Below, piece after piece: positions 1 through 11,603 of a stretch of DNA of 41,912 nt. The notes below the pieces were generated by a model that did not search any database, was not told the origin of the DNA, and saw nothing but the letters and a program-made list of their open reading frames with translations. Source of the DNA: an uncultured beta proteobacterium (GTDB taxonomy: Bacteria > Pseudomonadota > Gammaproteobacteria > Burkholderiales > Burkholderiaceae_C); contig CAIKMZ010000014.1 in assembly GCA_903828665.1 (NCBI GenBank), forward strand, positions 1 to 41,912, read 5' to 3'. Numbering within the stretch: the first letter of the stretch is position 1; each line of letters starts with the position of its first letter. A program made the translations under genes and the position numbers.

Positions 1-127
1 CGAAATCCTACAAATCCTGAGCCTGACCATGTTTGAACAAACCCCAATAAATCAACTGCTTACGCCACCCTCAACAAATTCAGATCCGAGTTTCGAGCCC
101 CAACAGCTCGTTCTCCTCTGAGAAACG
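1..127. other. Window-start segment without a recognisable gene
   Basis: The first 127 bases are visibly less GC-rich than the sequence that follows. The frame of the downstream kinase is open here from position 2 but ends in TGA at 119-121, and its peptide shows no domain character. No start codon with a ribosome binding site was found. The segment lies immediately before a kinase that begins in the middle of a PAS domain, so it may be a deletion or assembly junction. Confidence 0.4.
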
Positions 128-3370
<3,243 letters not shown>

Positions 3371-3377
3371 GGGGCGC

Positions 3378-3420
3378 CGCACAGGCAGGAAGGCGCGCCT
3401 GTGCGTTTCCTTTTCCGTTT
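3378..3420 (+). terminator. Rho-independent terminator of the hybrid kinase
   Basis: A perfect 9-bp stem, CGCACAGGC (3378-3386) with GCCTGTGCG (3397-3405), closes a 10-base loop. A T-rich tail follows at 3406-3420. It begins 8 bp after the kinase stop codon. Confidence 0.75.
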
Positions 3421-3518
3421 GCGAATCATCAAGCGGATGTTCTTTTTTCCGGGCTCAAGCTCAGTCATGGCGTGAGAGTGCCTTGACCAGCATGGATTTG
3501 CGCGGAGAATGAATAACC

Positions 3519-3980
3519 ATGCGATACCGAGCCTTGACCTGTCTATTGCCTCTGCTGCTGCTCTCGGCATGTGCCGTCGACCAACAACAGCCTGCAGCAT
3601 CGGCAAAGGAGCGCGACCCGTCATTCTGGTGCGTTCCCAAGCTGGCAGTGGGCAAAGGCCGAATCTGGATCTACCGAACAGCGCCGAAAGGAATGGGCCT
3701 GCCGCCCGACATCGTCGTGGACAACGCGATCTACGGGGCGCTGCGTCCCGGCACGGCGAACACCATTGACGTGGCGCCGGGCAAGCACGACGTCAGGCTT
3801 GCCTATTTCAAGGAGAAGCTGGAGGTCGAGATGACTGCGGGCGACGATCTGTTCGTCCGCTTCGACGTGGACCCTGCTCTGTTCGGACGCGGCTTTTATC
3901 CGGTTCTTGTGGCCCGGCCGACCGCGCAAGCGGAACTTTACGAACACACGGGCACGGATTTCAGCTGCGTCAAAGACTGA
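3519..3980 (+). CDS. Putative lipoprotein, DUF2846-like
   Basis: 153 residues. The N-terminus has a Lys/Arg-poor start, a Leu-rich core and a lipobox LLSAC, so Cys18 should be lipidated and the protein anchored in the envelope. The mature part reads as a small beta-rich domain: a strand with GRIWIYR, then a VDN turn, then a PGKHDV segment. That order (aromatic strand, V-D-x, PG-x-H) resembles DUF2846 envelope proteins, whose role is unknown. The ATG at 3519 is preceded by GGAGA about 10 bases upstream. The gene stands alone between the kinase terminator and the RCC1-type gene. The family assignment comes from motif resemblance only. Confidence 0.8.
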   Translation: MRYRALTCLLPLLLLSACAVDQQQPAASAKERDPSFWCVPKLAVGKGRIWIYRTAPKGMGLPPDIVVDNAIYGALRPGTANTIDVAPGKHDVRLAYFKEKLEVEMTAGDDLFVRFDVDPALFGRGFYPVLVARPTAQAELYEHTGTDFSCVKD

Positions 3981-4026
3981 TTGGCGGGTGCCATGCCCAT
4001 GAACTTGTCTTGAAGGGGGCGTTTTG

Positions 4027-5217
4027 ATGTACCAAATTCATGCCCCACTTCGCATCCCGCGTCTGGTCTTCCAGTCTATAGCGCCCGCCATGCGTGCAGC
4101 CCTGCTTGCCTTGATGGCCGGTCTTGTCGCAGCCGCCTGTGGCGGGGGTGCCGAGGTGGTGCGCGCGGCCTACGACGTGCCGGTTCCCGCGCGGCTGACG
4201 GGTGTTCCGGCCTTCGACCGCATCGGTCAAGGTCACGGCCACAGTTGCATGCTCACACCGGCAGGCCAGGCTTGGTGCTGGGGGCTCAACGACGCCGGGC
4301 AGCTTGCCTCGGCGTCGCGTGCCGCCTGCGGCGATGATGACGTGTTTGCCTGTTCTTCGGTTCCCCTTGCAGTGGGCGGCACACCGGCGTTGGCTTCCAT
4401 CGACGGCGGCCGCTTCACGACTTGCGCGCTGGCCGTCGACGGGCGCGCCTGGTGCTGGGGCGGGGTCAACGACCTGGCTCCGCAACCGGTCCCGACGTCG
4501 GTTGGCGCCAGCACGGACCGCTTCGTGCAGATCGATGTCGGCACGTTCGGCGGCGATGCCTGTGGCGTCAAGGCCGACGGCAGCGCATGGTGCTGGAGCG
4601 CGGACTCGCCGTCCACGCTGCGCCAGGTGGTGCCGGGGCTGGCGCTCAAGCAGATTGCCGTGGGCGATCTGCATGCCTGTGCGCTCGATGCCGCAGGCCA
4701 CGCGTGGTGCTGGCTGACGGTGTCGTACCCGCTGCTCGGCAGTCTCTTCTCCGGCAGTTCGACGAGCCCGGTGGCAGTCGGCGGGGACCGCGCGTTTGAG
4801 GAGATCGGTGCGGGCGCGATGCATGCCTGCGCGCGCGAGGCGGACGGCACGGCCTGGTGCTGGGGCAGCGGATCGGTGCTCGGCGTCGGCGACCCCAGTG
4901 CCTCCAGCGTCACGCCGCAGCCGGTGGCAGGGCCGAAGTTCGTACAGCTGAGCTCCGGCACCTCGCATGCCTGCGGTGTCGCAGCGGATGGCGGCGCCTG
5001 GTGCTGGGGCGAGAACCTCGGGGGTCAGCTGGGTGACGGCACGACGGCTGTCAGGGCGGCGCCGGTGCGCGTCAGCGGCGCACTGGTGTTTCGCGCGCTC
5101 GACGCGGGTGGCGCAGCCACCTGCGGCATCGCCAGCGATGGTTCGGCTTGGTGCTGGTGCTGGAATTACTCGGGGGCGGTCGGCCAGCCAGTGGGCGTGC
5201 GCTGGGTTCCGGCCTGA
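4027..5217 (+). CDS. Secreted RCC1-type beta-propeller protein with seven Cys-paired repeats
   Basis: 396 residues. A hydrophobic segment ends in LVAAAC, a likely lipobox or signal-peptidase site near residue 37, so the protein is exported. The rest is seven imperfect repeats of about 45-60 residues. Each has the core H/T-x-C, then nine residues, then C in a WCW motif, as in HSCMLTPAGQAWCWG and HACGVAADGGAWCWG. This is the RCC1/BNR-like pattern expected of a seven-bladed propeller. Every blade carries one C-x9-C pair, which suggests a disulfide or metal staple per blade. The start is ATG 4027, with AAGGGGG about 8 bases upstream. ATG 4090 is an alternative that gives a more typical signal-peptide length but has no ribosome binding site. 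Ligand and function are unknown. Confidence 0.8.
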   Translation: MYQIHAPLRIPRLVFQSIAPAMRAALLALMAGLVAAACGGGAEVVRAAYDVPVPARLTGVPAFDRIGQGHGHSCMLTPAGQAWCWGLNDAGQLASASRAACGDDDVFACSSVPLAVGGTPALASIDGGRFTTCALAVDGRAWCWGGVNDLAPQPVPTSVGASTDRFVQIDVGTFGGDACGVKADGSAWCWSADSPSTLRQVVPGLALKQIAVGDLHACALDAAGHAWCWLTVSYPLLGSLFSGSSTSPVAVGGDRAFEEIGAGAMHACAREADGTAWCWGSGSVLGVGDPSASSVTPQPVAGPKFVQLSSGTSHACGVAADGGAWCWGENLGGQLGDGTTAVRAAPVRVSGALVFRALDAGGAATCGIASDGSAWCWCWNYSGAVGQPVGVRWVPA

Positions 5218-5218
5218 G

Positions 5219-5250
5219 CCGGCCCGCCATCGGCCGGGGCCATGTTTTCT
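5219..5250 (+). terminator. Possible terminator after the RCC1-type gene
   Basis: Stem CCGGCC (5219-5224) and GGCCGG (5232-5237) with a 7-base loop. A short TTTTCTT tract follows only after a 9-base gap, so the call is weak. It lies just after the stop of the RCC1-type gene and before the convergent RidA gene. Confidence 0.3.
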
Positions 5251-5267
5251 TGAACGCCCCGTGCGCC

Positions 5268-5723
5268 TCAGACCAGTTCCGCTATCAGCTCGATTTCAAC
5301 GCAGGCACCCAGCGGAATCTGGGCCACGCCGAAGGCGCTGCGGGCGTGCGCGCCGGCGTTGCCGAACACTTCGCCGAGCAACTCGCTCGCGCCATTGGTC
5401 ACCAGATGCTGCTCGGTGAAGTCGCCGGTTGAGTTCACCAGCGACATGACTTTGACGATGCGCTTGACGCGGTCGAGGTCGCCGGCGGCGACATGCAGCG
5501 TGCCCATCAGGTCGATGGCGACGGCGCGCGCCGCGGCCTTGCCCTCGGCCGTCGTCATGTTCTTGCCCAGTTGCCCGACCCAGGGCTTGCCGTCCTTCTT
5601 CGCGATGTGGCCGCTCAGGAAAACCAGCTTGCCGGTTTGCACAAAGGGAACATAGGCGGCGGCCGGAATGGCGACCGGTGGCAGTGTGATGTCGAGTGCT
5701 TTCAGCTTGGCGTAGATGCTCAT
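5268..5723 (-). CDS. RidA family protein (YjgF/YER057c/UK114)
   Basis: 151 residues, matching the longer RidA subgroup. RidA proteins hydrolyse reactive enamine and imine intermediates released by PLP enzymes, and act in the cytosol as trimers. The C-terminal signature HARSAFGVAQIPLGACVEIE carries the conserved Arg (residue 128) that binds the substrate carboxylate and the terminal Glu-rich strand. The N-terminal FLSGHIAKKDG segment also fits. The start ATG at 5723 has GAAGGAA about 7 bases upstream. It lies 40 bp downstream of the transglutaminase gene in the same direction, so it could be co-transcribed, but its own ribosome binding site allows independence. This subgroup is not the canonical archetypal RidA, so the exact substrate is unknown. 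Confidence 0.9.
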   Translation of the reverse strand: MSIYAKLKALDITLPPVAIPAAAYVPFVQTGKLVFLSGHIAKKDGKPWVGQLGKNMTTAEGKAAARAVAIDLMGTLHVAAGDLDRVKRIVKVMSLVNSTGDFTEQHLVTNGASELLGEVFGNAGAHARSAFGVAQIPLGACVEIELIAELV

Positions 5724-5763
5724 GGTGTTTCCTTCAGACGATGGGTTGGAATGGGTGCGGCGC

Positions 5764-6783
5764 CTAGCCGTTGCGGCCCGGGCCCGGCGATTGAGTTTGT
5801 GATTGTGATTGTGACGAACTGCCGGCGGGCAACGGGCCCTGGCGCTGGCTCTGCTGCTGCATGGCGGGCGGTGCGTCGCTGGCGGCGTTCGGTGCGATTT
5901 GCTCCACCGTCACGCCGACCGTGAGCGTGTGGCTGGCGCCGCCGTGGATCACGCCGCGCAGCGGCGAGACGTCGGAAAAGTCGCGCCCGGTGGCCAGCGT
6001 GACGTAGTCTTCGCCCGGTGCGTGCCAGCCGGCGCGGTTGTTGGTCGGGTCGAAATCGCACCAGCGCTCCCCCGGCGGCAGATCGGGGGCATAGACGGCG
6101 ACCCAGGCGTGCGAGGCGTCGCTGCCGCGCAGCTTGACGGTGCCGGGTGCCGGTTGCGTCAGCAGATAGCCGCTGACATAGCGCGCCGCGATCCCCATGG
6201 TGCGCAGGCAAGCGATCATGATGTGGGCGAAGTCCTGGCACACGCCCTTGCGCTGGGCCAGCGCCTGCAGCGCCGGCGTGTTGATCTGCGTGCTCTCGCT
6301 TTCATAGACAAAATCGGTGTGGATGCGCTGCATCAGGTCCTGGGCCACAGCCAGCACGCTCAGACCCGGCGCAAAACTGGGCCGGGCGTAGGCGGCAAAC
6401 TCGGTCTGGCGCGGCACAAAGGGCGAGGCAAAGGCGAATTCGGTGGCGCTGTCGAACGGTGCGCCGGAGCGGTAGCGGAACTGCTCGCGCACCTGCTCCC
6501 AGGGCAGGGCGCTTGGTGGCAGGCTGCGCGTCCAGGTGGCCACGACGCTGTGCGCCACCACATCGAGCACGGTGTGCGGCGTCTGCAAGGCGAAGAAGCA
6601 GCGCGGATTGCCAAAGACGTCGAGCGTCTGGGTCATCTGTGCCGGTGTCGGGCTGATGTCAAGCACGTGGCTCAGCAGGCGTTGGTGCCGGTTACCCACG
6701 GGCTGCAGATACGCCATGTGCTGGGCCGTCTCCACGGCCGGCGCATAGTCGTAGCGGGTCTGGTGCGTGATCTGTAGTCGCAT
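5764..6783 (-). CDS. Transglutaminase-like cysteine protease-fold protein
   Basis: 339 residues from ATG 6783. An N-terminal beta-rich domain (about 1-150, beginning MRLQITHQTRYDY) is typical of bacterial transglutaminase-like proteins. The catalytic core follows with Cys182 (KGVCQDFAH), His225 (SHAWVAVY) and Asp245 (FDPTNN), so the triad is complete. The C-terminal 35 residues are Gln/Ser-rich and low complexity. The start is set by a TGATG junction, in which its ATG shares one base with the stop of the ATP-grasp/alpha-E gene, implying translational coupling. The family is predicted to act as a peptidase or amide-forming enzyme on peptides made by its ATP-grasp partner. No signal peptide is seen. 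Confidence 0.92.
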   Translation of the reverse strand: MRLQITHQTRYDYAPAVETAQHMAYLQPVGNRHQRLLSHVLDISPTPAQMTQTLDVFGNPRCFFALQTPHTVLDVVAHSVVATWTRSLPPSALPWEQVREQFRYRSGAPFDSATEFAFASPFVPRQTEFAAYARPSFAPGLSVLAVAQDLMQRIHTDFVYESESTQINTPALQALAQRKGVCQDFAHIMIACLRTMGIAARYVSGYLLTQPAPGTVKLRGSDASHAWVAVYAPDLPPGERWCDFDPTNNRAGWHAPGEDYVTLATGRDFSDVSPLRGVIHGGASHTLTVGVTVEQIAPNAASDAPPAMQQQSQRQGPLPAGSSSQSQSQTQSPGPGRNG

Positions 6784-9401
6784 CAGGCCCCCATGCTCTG
6801 ATTGGTCTCGCCCGAGTGCGTGAAATAGGTGCTGCTGATCTCGTTGGACAGGTGGAAGGCTGCCGCCGTGCACTGCAGCAGCAGGTCGTTGAGGGCGAAA
6901 TGGCATTCCCCTTCCTGCGCCGGGTCGCTGGCCAGCGGCTGCGTCTCGCACAGGTGGGCCAGATTCCAGGTGAGCGGGTTGGGCACGCGCAAGGACAGGT
7001 TGCCCAACTCGTCGGGCGCGGCGCCGGCCAGCTTAGCCAGGCGGCCGCGCAGCGTGTGCGCGACCCAGGCCAGCGAGCGCGGGTTCTCGCGGTCCAGCAC
7101 CAGCAGATCGATCAGCGCGGCCAGGTCGCGGCTTTGCTGGTACTGGGCGTGAAAGGTGATGGTGCAGTCGAACAGCGTGAGCATGGCCTCGAAGCCGCCC
7201 GCGGTATGCACCGAGCCGCTCTGGAAACCGGCCAGCAGCGAGGCCGACAGAAAGCCCAGGCGCTCGATATGGCGGCCGATGCTCAGCAGCCGCCAGCCGT
7301 CGTCGCGCGTCATGCGATCGGTCTGCGCGCCGGTGACGGCGGCCATGTGGTCGCTCGTGTTCTTGAGCACCAGCAGGGCCTTGAACGAAGAATAGTCGCC
7401 CTCGGCTGCGTGTTCGCCGCAGCGCGCGAACAACTCTTCCTCGGCCCGCACCATCACGCGCCAATGCTCCTGCGAGAGGCGCTCGCGCACCACCGAGCCG
7501 GTCATGCGCAGTGCGCGCAGGTAATAGCCGACGCTGGTCGCACCGTCGCTGCTGCCCAGGTTGGCGATCAGCGAACGCTCGAAGACGCGGCGCGCCTGCG
7601 TCGGCGAAGGCACCCCCGGCAGCACCAGGGTGTTGGCCAGCGCCATCTTGCCGAGCCAGTCGAGCAGGGGAGGCGATGACTGCTCTTCGCCATTGAGGCA
7701 TTCGAGCGTCAGGCGCGCCAGCCGGATGGCGTTCTCGGCGCGTTCGGCGTAGCGGCCCAGCCAGTAAAGATTTTCCGCGGCGCGGCTCGTCACCAGCCGT
7801 GTGCGCTGTGTCAGCACGGCCGGCGTCAGCTGCGGCTGCAGCAGGCTCGTCTCGTCGATGGCGCCGTTTGTGAGCGCCCAGACGTCGGCGCTGCTGCCGC
7901 CGCTCTGCATCGAGGCGGTCTCGCTGGTCGCGCCGGCGATGCGGGCCAGCCCGCCGGGCAGCACGCGCCAGGACCGAGGGCCGTCGGAGACGACAAAGAC
8001 GCGCAGCATCACCGAGCGTGCCAGCATCTCGCCGCGGTCAGCATCGGTGCTGCCGGGCTGCCAGGTCGGCATCTGCGACAGCGGCACGCTGCCCTGCACC
8101 GTGTAGTCATCGCTTTGCAGCGCGATGCGCCCGGCCCATTCGTCGATCTCCCGCGCCGACAAGGTCCGCCCCAGCACGCCGTCCAGTCCGGGTAGCAGCG
8201 GCGAGCCGGGGTAGGTCGCCTTGATGGCGCTGTCGCGCAGTAGCGGCAAGGCCTCTTCCATGGCCGAGCGTTCGCCGCACCACCAGGTTGGCAGGGCCGG
8301 CAGCATCAGCTCTTCGCCGAGCAAATGGCGCGCCAGCGCCGGCAGAAAGCCAAGCAGGGCGGGCGATTCCAGAAAAGCCGAGCCCGGCGCATTGGCCACA
8401 AGCACATTGCCGGCGCGGATCGCCTGCAGCAGGCCCGGCACGCCCAGTGTGGAGTCGGAGCGCAACTCGAGCGGGTCGAGGTACTCGTCGTCGACCCGCT
8501 TGAGCAGGCCATGCACCGGCACCAGGCCCTTGAGGGTCTTGAGATACAGGTGTTCGTCGCGCACCAGCAGGTCGCATCCTTCGACTAGGGTCAGGCCCAG
8601 GTAGCGCGCCAGGTAGGCATGCTCGAAATAGGTCTCGTTGTACGGTCCCGGCGTGAGCAGGGCCAGGTGCTGGTCGGCGCCGGCCGGGCTCATCTTCTTC
8701 ATGCTGTCCATGAGGGCGCGGTAGGTCGCCGCCAGGCGCTGCACCGGCAGGGTCTGGAAGGCCTGCGCGAACTGGCGCGAGATCGCGATCCGGTTTTCCA
8801 GCAGGTACCCGAAGCCTGACGGTGCCTGGCAGCGCTGACCGACGACCCACCAGTTGCCGTCGGGCCCGCGCGCCAGATCGAAGGCCGCGATGTGCAGGTG
8901 GGTGCCGCCGACCGGCTTGACGCCGTGCATCGCGCGCAGGTAGCCCGGGTGACCCTGGACCAATGCTGGCGGCAGCCAGCCCTGCTGCAACAGTTCCTGC
9001 GGCCCGTAGACGTCGGCCATGACCCGCTCCAGCAGGCGCACGCGCTGCAGCAGGCCGGCTTCGATCTGCTGCCAGTTTTCGTGTTCGATCAGCAGCGGGA
9101 ACAGGTCGAGCGACCAGGGCCGCTGCGGCCCGCCCTCGTCGGCGTAGACGTTGTAGGTGACGCCGTTGTCGCGGATCTGGCGCGCCAGGTTGACGGCGCG
9201 CTGGTTCAGTTCAGGCGCGCCCTTGTCGGCCAAATCGTCGAAGAATTGCTGCCAGGCTTCGGTCAGCGCGCCGTCGGGGTCGGCCGCGCCGTGCAGTTCA
9301 TCGAAATGCCCGGCTGCGGCGCGGCAAGCCAGGGTCAGCGCGTGCAGATCGGTGCGGCCGTTGGATTCCGGGGCTTGCGGGGAGGTGTTTGCATCGTTCA
9401 C
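6783..9401 (-). CDS. Fused circularly permuted ATP-grasp and alpha-E protein
   Basis: About 872 residues from GTG 9401. The N-terminal part (about 40-480) is a circularly permuted ATP-grasp ligase domain. Visible markers are PYNETYFEHAYLARYLG, LVEGCDLLVRD, LKTLKGLVPVHGLLKRVDDE and NAPGSAFLESPALL. The C-terminal part (about 540-860) is the all-helical alpha-E domain, opening with SRAAENLYWLGRYAERAENA. In many bacteria these are two separate genes; here they are one polypeptide. ATP-grasp enzymes of this type are predicted to join amino acids or peptides through acyl phosphates. It overlaps the transglutaminase gene by one base. The GTG is chosen because longer versions run into the divergent gene at 9546. 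A CATACT hexamer with an upstream TG lies 8 bases before it, and a GGGGGC tract could serve as ribosome binding site. The substrate is unknown. Confidence 0.88.
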   Translation of the reverse strand: MNDANTSPQAPESNGRTDLHALTLACRAAAGHFDELHGAADPDGALTEAWQQFFDDLADKGAPELNQRAVNLARQIRDNGVTYNVYADEGGPQRPWSLDLFPLLIEHENWQQIEAGLLQRVRLLERVMADVYGPQELLQQGWLPPALVQGHPGYLRAMHGVKPVGGTHLHIAAFDLARGPDGNWWVVGQRCQAPSGFGYLLENRIAISRQFAQAFQTLPVQRLAATYRALMDSMKKMSPAGADQHLALLTPGPYNETYFEHAYLARYLGLTLVEGCDLLVRDEHLYLKTLKGLVPVHGLLKRVDDEYLDPLELRSDSTLGVPGLLQAIRAGNVLVANAPGSAFLESPALLGFLPALARHLLGEELMLPALPTWWCGERSAMEEALPLLRDSAIKATYPGSPLLPGLDGVLGRTLSAREIDEWAGRIALQSDDYTVQGSVPLSQMPTWQPGSTDADRGEMLARSVMLRVFVVSDGPRSWRVLPGGLARIAGATSETASMQSGGSSADVWALTNGAIDETSLLQPQLTPAVLTQRTRLVTSRAAENLYWLGRYAERAENAIRLARLTLECLNGEEQSSPPLLDWLGKMALANTLVLPGVPSPTQARRVFERSLIANLGSSDGATSVGYYLRALRMTGSVVRERLSQEHWRVMVRAEEELFARCGEHAAEGDYSSFKALLVLKNTSDHMAAVTGAQTDRMTRDDGWRLLSIGRHIERLGFLSASLLAGFQSGSVHTAGGFEAMLTLFDCTITFHAQYQQSRDLAALIDLLVLDRENPRSLAWVAHTLRGRLAKLAGAAPDELGNLSLRVPNPLTWNLAHLCETQPLASDPAQEGECHFALNDLLLQCTAAAFHLSNEISSTYFTHSGETNQSMGA

Positions 9402-9545
9402 TGCCCCCGAGTATGCCAGCGCGGCCGTGCGCTCGCGTGGCCGCTGCTGCCTGCCGCCGCGCTGCTGGCCCGTCCACGGTAAGATGCGGGCCCCGCTAGT
9501 GGCCGATTCTTCCTTCGGCCAGCGCTCAGTGCAAAGAGGTGCCCC

Positions 9546-10121
9546 TTGAAATTCCGTCATTTGTTTTCTTCATCGCTGTTGTCGGTGCTGCTGCTGGGCG
9601 CTTGCTCGCCGCAGGATGCCTCGCAGCCGGCCGCAGTCGGCCGGCAGGAAATTGCGATCCCCACGGTGGTGGCGCAGGCCAAGGGCTTCACGGTCGGTGC
9701 CTTGATGAGCGCCAACGTGGTCTACGTGTTCTTCGACACCCAGTGCCCGCATTGCGGCCGCCTGTGGGAGGCGTCGACCGCCTTGCAGAACAAGGTCAAG
9801 TTCGTTTGGATTCCGGTGCGCATGGGCAGCCCGATCAGCGTGGCGCAAGGCGCTGCCTTGCTCACGGCGGCCGATCCGGCGGCGCTGATGCGCGAGCATG
9901 AAGCCTCGCTGCTGGCCGGCAAGGGCGGCATATCGGCTTCCAGCAGCATTGCGCCGGAGATCGAGAAAAGCATCGCCGCCAACAGCCAGTTGCTGACCAG
10001 TTTCGGCGCGGAGGGCGTTCCGTTCGTGGTGGCCAAGAACATCAAGACCGGCCAGACCGTGAGCCGCGAGGGCGCCATGGACACGCCGGCGCTGGCGCAA
10101 TTCATCGGTCTGGATTTGTGA
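9546..10121 (+). CDS. Thioredoxin-fold lipoprotein, DsbG/DsbC-like thiol:disulfide protein
   Basis: 191 residues beginning at TTG 9546, supported by AGAGG 7 bases upstream. The signal peptide ends at a lipobox LLLGAC, so it should be a membrane-anchored periplasmic lipoprotein. The thioredoxin-like domain has the active site CPHC inside VFFDTQCPHCGRLW and the cis-Pro loop GVPF near residue 159. The short size and single domain lack the dimerisation domain of true DsbC/DsbG, so it is closer to a DsbA/DsbG-like monomeric oxidoreductase. Its stop overlaps the proQ start (TGATG), an odd pairing of periplasmic redox with RNA binding. The redox partner is unknown. Confidence 0.87.
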   Translation: MKFRHLFSSSLLSVLLLGACSPQDASQPAAVGRQEIAIPTVVAQAKGFTVGALMSANVVYVFFDTQCPHCGRLWEASTALQNKVKFVWIPVRMGSPISVAQGAALLTAADPAALMREHEASLLAGKGGISASSSIAPEIEKSIAANSQLLTSFGAEGVPFVVAKNIKTGQTVSREGAMDTPALAQFIGLDL

Positions 10122-10846
10122 TGACGACCGGGACTGAAATCGACACCGTGACGGCCGCCGCTGCGGTCGTGCCTGAGCCGGTGGCAGCGGCAGTGGCAGA
10201 GGCGCCTGCGCCCGCCGCGGTGGCCGGCAAGCGAGACCGTACGCCGCCCGTGCAGCCGGTGCTGGAAAAGCTGTTCGAGCTTTATCCCAACCTGTTCGGC
10301 GCCGAGTTCCTGCCGCTCAAGCTGGGCATCTTTCAGGAACTGCTGGCGCTGCACCCCGAGCATTTCCCACGCGACGCGCTGAAGGCGGCTCTGGGCGTGC
10401 ATACGCGTTCGACGCGCTACCTGCAATGCGTTGCCGCCGGCAAGCCGCGCCACGATCTGCAGGGGGTCGCGGTGGAAGCGGTGGCGCCCGAGCATGTCTA
10501 CTGGGCGATTCTGGAATTGTTCCGCCGGCGCCAGGCGCGCGCGGCCCAAGACCTGCGGCCCAAACTGCGCGCGCAGTTGCTGGCAGCGTTCGAGGCTTCG
10601 GGTCTCACGCGCCAGGACTATCTGGCCCGGGTGCAGACGCGCGACACGGACTCCACAGCGGCGCTGGAAGACGCCTTTGCCGAGCTCGATCAGACGCTGG
10701 CGCGCCAGGAAGCCTTGCGCACGGCCTACGCGGCCAGCGGCAAGACGGTGGCGGAATTCGCCGACATGTACGGTCTGGATCGGCGCGATGTGACGCGCGC
10801 CCTGGAAGGCAAGCCGCGCGTGGAGGCCAGCGCAGCCGACGCCTGA
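10121..10846 (+). CDS. proQ: ProQ/FinO family RNA chaperone
   Basis: 241 residues. Residues 1-35 are an Ala/Pro/Val-rich flexible leader. The ProQ/FinO domain spans about 38-145, with LFELYPNLFGAEFLPLKLGI, the HTRSTRYL segment and the GKPRHDLQG turn. A Gln/Arg/Ala-rich C-terminal helix and an AEFADMYGLDRRDV segment follow. Proteins of this family bind structured RNAs and 3' terminator hairpins, stabilising mRNAs and pairing small RNAs with targets. It lacks the C-terminal Tudor-like domain of Escherichia coli ProQ, as is usual for short family members. ATG 10121 is preferred over GTG 10118 because it forms a one-base overlap with the upstream stop. The gene symbol is used in the family sense. 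Confidence 0.88.
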   Translation: MTTGTEIDTVTAAAAVVPEPVAAAVAEAPAPAAVAGKRDRTPPVQPVLEKLFELYPNLFGAEFLPLKLGIFQELLALHPEHFPRDALKAALGVHTRSTRYLQCVAAGKPRHDLQGVAVEAVAPEHVYWAILELFRRRQARAAQDLRPKLRAQLLAAFEASGLTRQDYLARVQTRDTDSTAALEDAFAELDQTLARQEALRTAYAASGKTVAEFADMYGLDRRDVTRALEGKPRVEASAADA

Positions 10847-10907
10847 TCAAGCCGGCCGCAACGCCGGGCCGTCCCACGCCGGGCCAGCCCCCGCGGGTGC
10901 GCCAATT

Positions 10908-11402
10908 TCAGCGCCAATGCCCGTGGCCGTGACCGTAGCTGTGACTGCCGATCACCAGGCCCAGCCCGAGGAATGCAGCCAATGGCAGGTAGTTCGGCGG
11001 GGCGTAGTAGGTCGTGTAGCCGCCATAGTCGTAATAGACCGGTGGCGGCGCTGTCACCACGTAGGCCGGTGCGCCATACACCGGCGCTGCGTAGGTCACG
11101 GTTGCAGGCGCCGACGACGAGCCGGCGGCCAGCGGCGTGACCTGCAGTTGCACGCTGGGGCCGGGATCGTTCGGCATTTGCACCGTGTACTGTTTGCCGC
11201 CGTATTCGTAGACCACCGTGTAGGCGATCGGACGATTCTCATAAAAGGTCTGCGTCGTGCAGCCCTGGTCATTGTTACAAACCTGTCGCGGCACGGCGAC
11301 CTGTTGAACGATGGGGCTCGATGAAACGACACGCCCGACTTCCTGCGCCAGGCACAGGCCGCTGGCGAGCAGGCTTGCAGACAACAGAAGCAGCTTGTTC
11401 AT
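10908..11402 (-). CDS. Exported glycine-zipper-family relative lacking the zipper
   Basis: 164 residues. A signal peptide ends near LCLAQ. The region VGRVVSSSPIVQQVAVPRQVC and the later YTVVYEYGGKQYTVQMP plus DPGPSVQLQV match the flanks of a burkholderial 17-kDa surface-antigen-like family. In that family a glycine zipper that inserts in the membrane usually lies between the two conserved blocks. Here only about 20 residues with two Cys (CNNDQGC) lie between them. The C-terminus is Tyr/Pro/Gly-rich, has one hydrophobic stretch (LAAFLGLGLVIG) and ends in a His-Gly run. The start is ATG 11402 with AAGGGAAG about 6 bases upstream. The function is unknown. The family resemblance is from memory of motifs. 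Confidence 0.75.
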   Translation of the reverse strand: MNKLLLLSASLLASGLCLAQEVGRVVSSSPIVQQVAVPRQVCNNDQGCTTQTFYENRPIAYTVVYEYGGKQYTVQMPNDPGPSVQLQVTPLAAGSSSAPATVTYAAPVYGAPAYVVTAPPPVYYDYGGYTTYYAPPNYLPLAAFLGLGLVIGSHSYGHGHGHWR

Positions 11403-11437
11403 GATCTTCCCTTGCTTGAAATGTTCGTGCATGAATG

Positions 11438-11467
11438 ATGATACCGGCAGCGGCGAAATAGGTGCAA
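11438..11467 (-). promoter_or_regulatory. Probable promoter of the exported protein gene
   Basis: On the minus strand TATCAT (11443-11438) is five-of-six to the sigma70 -10 consensus. It lies 18 bases after TTGCAC (11467-11462). The predicted transcript start leaves a leader of about 30 bases with a good ribosome binding site. Confidence 0.4.
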
Positions 11468-11603
11468 ATTCGGTGAATCCACGGTAAAGATTGTTGCCGT
11501 GCCGGACCGGCTGGCCAACGCAACGGCGGCGCGTCCGCTATGCTGGGCGGCGCGACGGCGCGTCGGACCGGCCGAAACCACAAGCGATATCCCTGGAGAC
11601 ATC

